From Hemibagrus wyckioides (Eukaryota; Chordata; Actinopteri; Siluriformes; Bagridae), in NCBI RefSeq assembly GCF_019097595.1, contig NC_080720.1, positions 24,154,352 through 24,218,351 of the forward strand: DNA of 64,000 nucleotides, given 5' to 3'. Positions 35,280 to 47,200 of the stretch are shown here, in pieces. The translations under genes were made by a program, and so were the position numbers. Position 1 is the stretch's first letter. Each line of letters opens with the position of its first letter. The notes beneath the pieces were generated by a model. The model worked only from the letters and a program-made list of their open reading frames with translations. It had not been told where the DNA came from and searched no databases.

Positions 35280-38200
35280 TTATTATTATTATTATTATTA
35301 CTGTTATTATTATAAGCATTAGCATTATTATTATTTACTGGAATTCAATTTTGTTAACATTACTGTAAAAAGTTTTTTAGCTGATTAATGTAGCATAGTT
35401 CAAAAGGTTTTAATCTTGAGTTGCTGCTAGGTTCTCTTGCAGGTCAAAATAAACTAATGTACACTTATGTATAACCTGTAAACATATGTGTGTATATATA
35501 TGAATTTTTTATGTTATGTTTGCTATCACTTCATTCAACCTAACCACAATGCATATCAGTTGAAATGTAAAAGTTTTTTGGTACTTCCAACATAAAGTTT
35601 ATATGTACTGTTGATCCAATTAATGGAGAAATAAATGTATAGTCATGTTTATGAACTATTATCTGCAAACACGTGCAATTAGATTAACCTACCTGAATAA
35701 TCATTGCAAACATTATGTAGACAGTGGCATGGCTAAGGTCATGGATTTCACATTTGAAGCTCCTAAAATATTTACCAATTCCAAATGGTGACATATGTAT
35801 AATTAATATATAGCACAGCTTAGGTTATATACATTTTATGAACATTTCAGTAAATGTTTTATGTTGTATGTAGTAATTGTACTGTAATGATGTTAAAAAA
35901 GTTAGATTTTGGAACTGTCATAAAGGTGTTTTATGGCATTGTTGTTAATCATGATTGATAATAAAGATTAATAATCTGATATCAACTCAAATTATCATTG
36001 TAAGCTTCATACTCATTAATTTAATAGATCTCATGGCACCTTTATGTAGTATATTTTCTCACACCAGCCCCCACCCCGAAATTAATTCTGGGCTACTGAA
36101 CATTCCTGTAAGGTAATCATAAATCCTGCCCACATCAAGTTTTTTTTTTTTCAGTGATTCAAAATCTTATAATTGTGTTATTGTTTGCTACCCAGCCTGA
36201 TATGCAAAATAATAGAGGAGAGCCTTTTGGTGTCAGATGGGCTTCTGTTCCTTATTTAGAGATTTATAAGGGAGCGCTTAGTCATGACCATGTTTCACAG
36301 CTCAAATACCAGTTCTAAATACTGCCCACCACTCCCAGTGAACAGACCTTATGTCAATCAAAATTTTCCCAATATACACCCACACACCTGTCCTATCCCA
36401 AAATGTCCTTGGCAGAACATGAATAGAGGCTATGAATAGCAGTTTGGCATCCCTGACAGCTGTGTAAATGTGTGTGGGGTTTTTTGGACCAAGTGGGGGT
36501 GGATGTATTTTTAGATCTGCAGTTCAACAGGTCCCAATAGTTTGGGTCTCTGACACATTAAAATATTAGGAACAGTGTTGAAACTCATTACTAATTACTT
36601 CTTAAAATCCCTATAAACCTTGACTGGATAGACAATAGAAATGAAACACATTCATTTAAATCATTCAAATATGGAATAGTTTAAAGCCAACATTTTAGCT
36701 TTATTAAAACATACTGTAATACTTTTCATTTATAGTAACAATTGTAACCTTCTTTAGTTAAACAGAATTCCTCTGCAAATATTTTTCAAAGGTAAGAGAA
36801 CCATATTTCATACATACAAAGAGGCAGCATTCACTTTTACCTTTAAATGATAAATTTAGATTTTAAATTCAATATTGATTCATACAAAACATTATAAATA
36901 ACTGTAAAGAAATTACTTAAAAATGAACAGCAATCCCTTACTTTACTTTTATCAGTGGATAAGTAATTTATTTAAAGTAACGCATCACTTAGCATTAATG
37001 CGTTACACCAAACACTGATTACGAATACATAAATTCTCTGTTAGCTATGATAAATTTTAGGATCCTCAATAAATCTGCCCAAATCTAAGAATTGTCAGGG
37101 GGTCATAGAAAGTGGAGGGAGATAATAGGTAAACCTCGGCAAGCCAATGCATATACACAGGAAAACTGATTAGCTGAATTCTCACTTAGGAAGGGTTGGA
37201 ACATACAGTATCATTAGAGCAGCAGCTCAAAAACAATTGTCCAACAGAAAGCACCAACACCACCAGTTTACATTTAAGACACATTTAACCACAAATTAAG
37301 AGACATACAATACCGTTCAAAAGTTTGGTATCACTTGGAAATTTTCTTATTTTCCAAAGTAAAACCCATTTTTATCCATTTCAAAAACATCAAGTTTACA
37401 TCAAATTTACATCAGATCTACATTTTCGCACAGAGGCCCATTATCAGCAACCATCAATCCTCTGTTTCAATCTCATGTTATGTTTGCTAATTCAGGTTAA
37501 TCATTTTATCAGGCTAATTTATTATTAGAAAACCCCTTTTACAATTGTGCCAGCACAGCTGAAAACTGTTGTATTGATTAAGCGCACAATGAAAGTGGCC
37601 TTCTTTAGGTTAGGTTAGTATCTGGAGCATCAGTATTTGTGGGTTTGTATACAGGCTCAAAATGGCCAGGAAGACATTTCTTTGGAAACACACCAATCTA
37701 TGGATGTGCTTAGAATTGAAGGCTTTTCAAGGCAAGAAATTTTAAGAAAACTTAAAATATCTTACCATGATATGAACTACTCCCTTTATAGAACAGCAAA
37801 AACTGGTTCTAACCAGAACAGAAAAAGATGTGGAGGTAACATGTGCAGGAGGTAACAGCTAGAATGCCAAAGGTGGCTTTTTTGATGAAAGCATAGTTGA
37901 AGAACACATTCATCGTTTCAATTAAAATCATTATTTCTAACTCTGACAATGACTAAATGTCCTGTTCGTTTGCTATATTTCCTATTTATATGTCCTACTC
38001 ATCTAATTTCTTAGAAAACAAGGAAATTTCCAAGTGACTTTTGAATGGTAGTGTATAAAAAATTAAGAATTCGTTTTAAAAAAAAGTGCAAAGAAATTAT
38101 ATTAAGTGAATGGATAAGGGTTGCTGGCTAGTTGCAATAATATCATAAATTATCTGCTAGTTCAATTTAATTTTATTTGTATAGCATTGGGCATTGTGGC

Positions 38201-41200
38201 AAAACGCTGCTTTACAGGAATTTAAAAAGATAAGTTTTTAAAATTCAAATTTATATTTATTCCTAATGAGCAAGCCAGAGGCAACATTGGCAAGGAAAAA
38301 CTCCATGAGATGATATGAGGAAGAACCCAGACTCAAAAGGGATCCTGTCCTCATCTGGGTGACACTACAAAGTGTGATTGTACACAATTTAAATTCTATA
38401 ACTGTAACAGATGCTCAAAGCCACTGCCGTGGTCTCCAATTGTACTATATTGTATTATTACTTATCCACAACAGTCCCATGTACTAGCAGCGAGCGGCCT
38501 CCCAGTGATGCGGCTCCAACCAGAAGTAGGGCATCGGGACGGATCAGGCAGGTCAGGAAAGCAGAAGCAATCAGAATCACTGGTACCTCAGGACTAGCAT
38601 GTTCAGCTCAACATATAGAGAGACAGAGTTACAGGCATTGCTGTGAATTCAACCGAGGCAGACCAGGGGACTCGGAAGTAGTGTTCAGCAGGAATCTTTT
38701 ATTGGAGATCAGAACACACTGCAATGGCACTGTAGTCATCGAGTCCAGTGAAAAAGCATGTACTTTGCAGTTTTAAAGGCTTGAGTGGGCAGGCCTTGAA
38801 GGTGTGACAATGCAAAAGTCTAGAGGTGATACTCTTAAACAAAGCATTGAATGGAAGGAAGATCCCTGGAGTTGACCCCCAAGCTAGTTTACAGTTCCTG
38901 ATCACTGTCTAATTTTATTACCATTTGGTGCTGGGATATGTAAATAATTAATCAAAGAGCAATGTATGTTACAAGAGATTTTAGCGTGACGTCAAAACAT
39001 GTTTTCCTACAGCATGCTCTCGATCACGGTTACTGGTTAAGAACAATGTAAAATGTGTGCATATTGCAGTGAGCAGGGACTCGACTATGACTAGAGCAGG
39101 ACTAGCTATGACAGCATACAGGAAGGTGACACTCACGTGTAGGCTTACTGGAATATAAAGCGGCCAGCCACTCCGCCATCAACAAACCTGAGCAACAACA
39201 TCCAAACATTCCAGTTTACTAAAACACTCTATGACCATGAACATTCCTGATCTGTCCCTGTACCTATGAAAAATTATTCATAAATGGCTTGCTGAACTAA
39301 ACAAATATGTTTTTTAGCTTGGACTTAAAGCACTGAGACCGTGTCTGAAACCAAGAAACCAAAAGTACTGTGGCACAAGACCATTCAGTGCTTTATAAAT
39401 CAGAAATAGTATTTTTTAATTAATGTGAAATTTGACTGGGAGCCAAAGCAGTGTAGGTAAAATAAGAGAGATGTTCATATCTTCTGGTTTTAGTTAGGAC
39501 TGTAGCTGCTACAATCTGGACTAACTGGAGCTTGTTTATGCACCTCCTAGAACATTCAGACAGTAAGGCATTACAATAATCCAATCTGAAAAATTAACAA
39601 AAGCATGAACTAGCTTTTCATTTGGTGACATTGTTTCTTATCTATATACAAACTAATGATAAATATTTTGAAGACATTAAAAATATTGACATTAAATTGT
39701 TTTCTCAAAGGGGAGTGGAACATTGTAAACACTGATCAGATAGAGTAATATGCTGTATACAATATTAAATAAATATTTAGGATAATTTTTATCTTCATTT
39801 AGGGTGGAATTATCTAACAGTCAGTGTTGGGTATAATGCATTACTAAGTAATTAAATTACTTATTAAAGTAATTAATACTAATTTACTTTACTATATAAT
39901 AATACTAACTTATCCACTGATAAAAGTAAAGGATTAATGTTCATTTTTAAGTAACTGAATTACAGGTACTTATAATGTACTTGCATAACACATATTGTAA
40001 ATAATTTCAACAGTTTTATATAAATCAGTATTGAATTTAAAATCTAAATTTACTGTCTAAAGGTAATGCTGCCTCTTTAAAATCATTAGCTGTATTGCAG
40101 TTGCATGTGAGTTCATGCCAGTTAGCTGGTAGTCGCTGAAGTAGATGTCAGCAGAAGCGAGTTTTACTTCAAAATTTAATTATTTGACACAGGTAGACAA
40201 GAACATTATCGTAAAATGTAAGCTATGTGTAACGATGCTTGCAGAACCAGAGCACCAGAGGGAGCCATCACCCGAATATTGACATTTGCAAACTCACTTC
40301 CTGTCTTACTCGGGTATTTAAGCAGCACGCTGCCTATTGTTCCCTGCGAAGTATTGTTCTCTCTAGTGGATTACGTACCAAGCCTTGTTTATTGTTCCTG
40401 ATTGCCTGCTACGTGTATGATCTTTGCCTGTTACTGTTTTCTACGAGTCTTGGTTTTGCGGTTTTGGTTTCTGTTCGCTAGTTCTTGATTTTCCGGTTTT
40501 TGACCCTTTCGCTTAGCCATATCAATTCCAATTCTTGCCTGCCGTTTTGTGAATAAAGATCTGCATATGGATTCTACCTGCCTCGAGTGCGTCCTTACAG
40601 AATACTTCGCCTTCAGAGAATCCAGCGGATCCTCGTGCAACCTTAGTTCGCCAAGGACATATGATCCGGTTCTACCAGGACCAGGTGGAGGCGTTAAAAG
40701 CCACCAACGCCATCTCCCGCCGCAGCTCCAGTTCCGCCTCCGCGCAGTGAAATTCCACGCTTCACGCTGCCAGAAAAGTTTGATGGTGCCGCGGATCGAT
40801 GCCGAGGTTTCCTGCGCCAGTGTGACAACTTTTTCTCTCAACAGCCGGAGGTATACTGCAGCGATAGCGTCAGATGCGCATTCCTTTTATCTCTGCTGAC
40901 GGGCAAAGCGCTGGATTGGGCTTCAGCTGTGTGGGATTCGGATCCTCAGGTCAAGACCTCAGCTGATTACTTCGCGAATCTGATCAGGGAAGTGTTTGAG
41001 TATCCGGCAGGAGGTAAAGACATTTCTGTCCTATTACTGGAATTACGCCAAGGAACGGATACAGCTGCTGATTTTGCTATTAAGTTCCGCACGCTCGCTG
41101 CTCAGTCAGGCTGGAATGAGGCGGCATTAATAGCGGTGTTTCGGGAAGGACTTACTAGAGAGCTGAAGGCGGAAATGGCGTGCAGAGACACTGATGTTAC

Positions 41201-44200
41201 TCTCTCCCAGTACATATCCACTGCTATTCGCCTTGACAACCTGCGGCGCCAGCATCGTACTCGCACCCCCACACCTCGTTCCCCACCACGTGGCACTATG
41301 GAATACCACAGCCAGAAGGAGGAAGTCACCGAGCCTATGCAACTGGGGAGGTCTCGTGTTTCTGAGGTTGAGCGCGAACGCCGTGTGCAGATGCAGCTGT
41401 GCTTCTACTGTGGACAACCAGGTCACAGAGTCTTCCAATGCCCAGAGAAGCCTGCCACATCCCAGAGAGAAGTCGTGAAGCTGGTTTCTAAGGTTTCTCT
41501 TCCTGCCTTCGTCCTTCACAATGACTCTCGTTTTTTCGTCACAGCGCTGGTTGACTCCGGATCAGCAGTGAACCTGATAGACAGCAACCTGGTCAGTGAG
41601 CTCGGCCTATCAACTATCCCATGCACTCCGCCGTTAAAAGTCACTGCCATAAATGATCAGCCCATTGGGGAGGGCCTTCTTACTCACCACACACCTCTCA
41701 TGGAGGTTCAGATCGGATTATTTCACAGAGAAAGACTGAGATTTTTCGTTATTTCCTCACCATCAAACCCTGTCGTCCTAGGCCTTCCCTGGCTTCAACT
41801 TCATGACCCGGACATTTCATGGAAGGAGGGGGAATTAAAAAGGTGGTCTACCTTCTGCCTAGAGAACTGTTTTTGCAACCCGATAACCCGTCCATGCCTT
41901 TCCACGTCTATCGAAAGCCCCGAATCATCGCTCCAAATCACACTCCCTAAAGAATACCAAGATTTCCAAGAGGTCTTCAGTAAAGAAAAGGCTGCCAGAT
42001 TACCCACACATCAACCCTGGGACTGTGCCATTGACCTTCTTCCGAACACCACGCCACCTAAGAATTGCATTTACCCCCTGTCACTTCCTGAAAAGCTTGC
42101 TATGGAGGAATATATTGAGGAAGCCCTTGCAGCTGAATACATCCGCCCGTCTACCTCACCAGCGGCAGCAGGGTTCTTCTTCGTAGGAAAGAAGGACGGC
42201 GGCCTTCGACCCTGCATTGACTTCCGAGGCCTGAACGCAATCACAGTCCCGTATCCTTACCCTCTTCCCCTGGTTCCCGCAGCCCTCGAACAGTTACAAG
42301 GAGCCAAAATCTTCACCAAGCTTGACCTGCGCAGCGCCTACAATCTCATCCGGATAAAGGAGGGCGACGAATGGAAGACAGCGTTTCACACAACACATGG
42401 ACATTACGAGTATCTGGTCATGCCATATGGACTCACGAACGCCCCCGCCGTCTTCCAGTCACTTATCAATGAAGTGTTCAGGGATATGCTAAACAAATTC
42501 GTCATTGCTTACATAGATGACATCCTCATATATTCCGCCAGCCTAGATCAACACGTTTCTCATGTTCGTGCTGTCCTCCAACGCCTCACCAACCACAATC
42601 TCTATGTGAAACTGGAGAAATGTGAGTTTCACCGTTCCACAGTAACATTTCTAGGATATGTAATCTCGCATGAAGGAGTAGAAATGGATCAATCGAAAGT
42701 GTCCGCCATTACATCCTGGCCCGAACCTACCTCCATCAAGGGTTTGCAACACTTCCTTGGATTTGCGAACTTTTACAGGAGATTCATCAGGAACGACAGT
42801 ACCATTGCTAGCCCAATGACTTCACTGCTGAAAGACAAGCCCAAGAAATTAAAGTGGACTGATCATGCCAGAGCTGCTTTTCAGAAACTTAAGAAAAGTT
42901 TTTCTTCCGCTCCGATACTCCGTCATCCTAACCCTGAGCTGCCATTCGTAGTGGAGGTGGACGCTTCGAGCTGTGGGATAGGGGCTGTGCTTTCTCAACG
43001 TCAACCAGAGTCCGGAAAACTGCATCCTTGTGCCTTTTTCTCCCGAAAGCTCACACTGGCCGAAATGAACTATGACGTAGGGAACCGGGAACTACTATCG
43101 ATAAAGGCTGCCCTGGAAGAATGGAGGCACTGGCTCGAAGGGGCCCGCCACCCGTTCCTGGTCCTTACCGATCACAGAAATCTGGCCTATCTTCGGGAAG
43201 CCAAGCGTCTCAACCCACGGCAAGCTAGGTGGGCGCTATTCTTTACATGATTCAAGTTTTCAGTCTCCTACCGCCCCGGGTCTAAGAATGGGAAAGCAGA
43301 TGCCCTGTCGCGAATCCATGAAACCCTGGAGCCACCATCCAGCCCAGAGCCTATCCTTCCACCATCTGTCCAAGTAGCTCCTGTGCAGTGGGACCTGATG
43401 AGTGAAATTGAACGGGCTCAATCGACAGAGGCTCCTCCCCCAACATGTCCACCGACCAAAGTTTATGTACCCACAGGTTTCCTCCAACAAGTGTTACGAT
43501 GGACCCATGAGAGCCTGAGTTCAGGACACCCCGGCACCCGTAGAACCATTCAGCTGGTACGACAAAGATTCTGGTGGCCATCGCTCAACCACGATGTCGA
43601 GGAGTTTATCCGTTCCTGCTCGATCTGCGCACAGTCCCGAACGAGCCATCAGCTACCAGAAGGTCTACTTCAACCACTGCCAGTTCCACGCCGACCCTGG
43701 TCTCACATCTCAGTAGACTTTCTCACAGACCTCCCTGTCTCTCAAGGTTTCACCACAGTCATGGTTGTAATCGACCGCTTTTCCAAGTCCTGCAAGTTAA
43801 TCCCCATGAAAGGTCTGCCTACTGCCATGGAATCAGCCACAGCCATTTTCCAAAACATCTTCCGTCACTATGGTTTACCCGAGGACATTGTTTCTGATCG
43901 TGGCCCACAGTTCACATCTCGTGTGTGGTCGGAGTTTTGCAAACAACTTGGGATCAATGTCAGCCTCAGCTCAGGGTATCACCCCCAGTCTAATGGCCAA
44001 GCGGAGCGGCTTAATCAAGAAATTGGGAGGTTCCTAAGAACATACTGCAGCCATGAGCAACACCGTTGGAGTGAGTTTCTCCCCTGGGCTGAGTATGCCC
44101 AAAACTCGTTGCGCCACTCCTCGACCGGCTTAACTCCCTTCCAATGTGTATTGGGCTATCAACCTCCGCTCTTTCCTTGGTCCGGGGAACCCTCGGATGT

Positions 44201-47200
44201 GCCTACAGTTGAAGACTGGGCAAGACGTAGTCAGGAGGTCTGGGAAAGAGCCCATGTTCGTCTCCAGAGAGCGATCCGACGACAAGAGCTCCAAGCTAAC
44301 CGGCATCGGCGTCCCCACCCAGGTTACCAAGTGGGTCAGAAGGTGTGGCTTTCTACTAGGAATATAAAACTAAAACTTCCTTGTCATAAGTTAAGCCCCA
44401 AGTTTGTTGGCCTGTTTAAAATTCTACGCCAAGTTAATCCAGTTTCTTTCCGCCTTGAGCTTCCAGCATCGTATCGTATCTCGCCTACCTTCCATGTGTC
44501 TTTACTCAAGCCCTTCCACGAGCCTCAAACCACCGGCCCCGCTATCACTGAACCTCCCCCACCACTGGACATTGATGGCTCCCTTGCCTACCAGGTGCGC
44601 ACCATCCTGAATTCCCGTCGTCAAGGTGGCCGCCTTCAGTATCTGGTGGATTGGGAGGGTTACGGCCCAGAGGAGCGTTGTTGGGTTAATGCACAGGACA
44701 TTCTCAACCCCTCGCTCACTGAGGAATTCCATCTGAGCTTCCCGAATCGACCTGCTCCTCATCCACGGGGGCGCCCGCGTCGACGAACACCTGGAGGTGT
44801 TCCTAGAGGGGGGGGTTCTGTAACGATGCTTGCAGAACCAGAGCACCAGAGGGAGCCATCACCCGAATATTGACATTTGCAAACTCACTTCCTGTCTTAC
44901 TCGGGTATTTAAGCAGCACGCTGCCTATTGTTCCCTGCGAAGTATTGTTCTCTCTAGTGGATTACGTACCAAGCCTTGTTTATTGTTCCTGATTGCCTGC
45001 TACGTGTATGATCTTTGCCTGTTACTGTTTTCTACGAGTCTCGGTTTTGCGGTTTTGGTTTCTGTTCGCTAGTTCTTGATTTTCCGGTTTTTGACCCTTT
45101 CGCTTAGCCATATCGATTCCGATTCTTTCCTGCCGTTTTGTGAATAAAGATCTGCATATGGATTCTACTACGCCTGCCTCGAGTGCGTCCTTACACTATG
45201 TCCTGGTGAAAAAAACGATTGGCCGCTGTCAATACCACAAGTAATCACAGCAATCAGCTGAACAGTAGAAATGAGTTGATTTTGAAAAATATATGACAGT
45301 ATACAGTATATATGAAATATGGTTCTCTTACTTCTGAAAAATGTAAGGTTTACAGCTTGGTTAATTGTTATTCAAATATGTTGCAGAGGAATTCTGTAGA
45401 AATGAGTTTATTTTGTTGAAAAACATATGACAGCATACAGTATGTATAAAATATGGTGCTCTTCATTTTGAAAAATGTGAGGTTGGGAGATCACGTGACC
45501 CGCCGATGGCAATGGCGGTGTAGTTCAATTGCTCCCTGACTCGGTATCCTAAATCTTCTTTTGTTTTCAGTAAAACCATCACCATTTGACTTAATTTGAT
45601 CGCTGTGTTAACAGAAAAGGAATGAAGATGGCAAAACATCAACTAACGCTAACTTCCCCGGAGAAAAAGAGGGTTAAAGACCCTAGTAATATTCCCGAGG
45701 GGAGCTTCGTGCCACTGTTGCCGACAATCTAAAGATGCATCTTAGCTTCGTCAGGGAAATGTTTAAGGAAGAATTCACCCTTATTGCGGATAGACTTGGG
45801 GTTCTGGAAGATGTTCGTTTGATAAGAAACAAATTTGACAACATGCAGACAGCTCTTCGTAACGCAAAGACACAGTGGAAGTTAAGCTAGCCGTGGATTC
45901 CCTTCAGGAAAAGTTAGCAAGAATCTAAGATAAGAGCCGTGTATATATAGCGGTGAACGCTCAAAAACAACCCCTCATACATTTATATTCAAGATGCTGC
46001 GCTATCAAGATCGGAATATGATCCTAAATGGAGCTTGAGATGCTGGACAGATCTTGTATATGGGAACGATGTTGTTGTTCTTCCCAGACTACAGTACTCA
46101 CACAGCGTCCAAGAGGAGAGCGATGGCATTGGCAAGGAAAAAGCTAACTCAGCTGGGAATATCGTCTTTTATGCTCTACCCCGCAGTAGTGAAAGTCACG
46201 CACCAGGGGAAGATTTTACTTCTTGAGGTTGAAAAGGATCTCTATCTGGATCCTGTCGTAAAGTCTTCTCTGAAGGGAGCTGAAACAACTGTGCCATGAG
46301 AGTTCGGGGAGAAGGAGGATGAATCTGTAGTTCCTATGGAGGACCTCTCTGAGAAAATCTGACTGGTTTTGCATCCAAAAATGACCGGGTCAGGTGTTGA
46401 CGAATGAACCGGACTGCTAGGTTGGCCGCACATCCAAAGACTTTTACTTTAAGGGCAGGTAGAAGAGTGTGTTCTAACTCTTCGCTTACTGCCCACTTTG
46501 ACGTTGTTCTTGTTTTTGTTTTTTTGTTTTATGCCCGAGACCGCCCACGTAAGTTGAATCTGTTTTATGCATCCATTATTGTGTGCAACATGTCTATGCT
46601 TATGTATGTATATGTTCTGATCGCCGCTATATTTTCGAGGGATTACCTTAGGATGTTTCCACCTTAGTTCTGGTTGGTCTGCTTTGCCTTAACAATACAT
46701 GGCAATAAATATAATGTCATGGAACGTCAATGGGTTAAATAGCCCTATTAAGCATACCAAATGCTTAGATTACCTAAGAAACAAACACAACCGTTGGAGA
46801 TTTAATATGTCCCTGTTACAGGATGGCACATTTGTGGCTGAACTACGCAGCTCTTTGAAGGAATTTTTGCAGATCAACAGGGATTCAGCCTCTAACCCCC
46901 AAGTACTGGGGGAAACTGCTAAATGGTTTATTAGGGGGATATGTATAGGTTTTTCATCCTTTAGTAAAACGCGTATAGAGGGCCGTAAAATTGAATTAGA
47001 AAAAAAAAAAAAATTTACTAGAAAAAGAATTAAAAGGTAAATTTTCTGAGTCCAAAGCTAAAGAATTAAATGTTTTTAAATCAGAATTAAAAGCTATATA
47101 TTTACATAGAGCTGAATTCATCATACATCGTACTAGACAGTCCTATTATTTCCATGGAGAACGCTCTTCTAAGTTGTTGGCTTTGAGGTTGAAAGATGCT

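Larger units (their letters stand above)
40228..45195 (+). mobile_element. Ty3/Gypsy chromovirus-type LTR retrotransposon, nearly complete
   Basis: Two LTRs (372 and 377 bp) starting TGTAACGATGC and ending CCTTACA, flanked by CTATG at 40223-40227 and 45196-45200. The internal part encodes gag zinc knuckle, protease, reverse transcriptase, RNase H, integrase and a chromodomain in this order. A G-rich polypurine tract (AGAGGGGGGG) precedes the 3' LTR. No standard TGG-type tRNA primer site is evident right after the 5' LTR. LTRs differ by four substitutions and one 5 bp indel, so insertion is recent. One stop in pol and gag-end damage make it inactive as read. Confidence 0.95.

Noticed and set aside
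35140..35368. Open frames rich in Ile/Arg or Leu/Ile
   Set aside because: Created by the TTC/ATT microsatellite.
40239..40481. 80-codon frame repeated at 44830-45072
   Set aside because: It is LTR sequence, identical because the LTRs are recent copies; only the first codons at the 3' copy are the end of pol.
41102..41519. Minus-strand frames within the chromovirus gag region
   Set aside because: Opposite strand carries the zinc knuckle and protease motifs; these frames have none.
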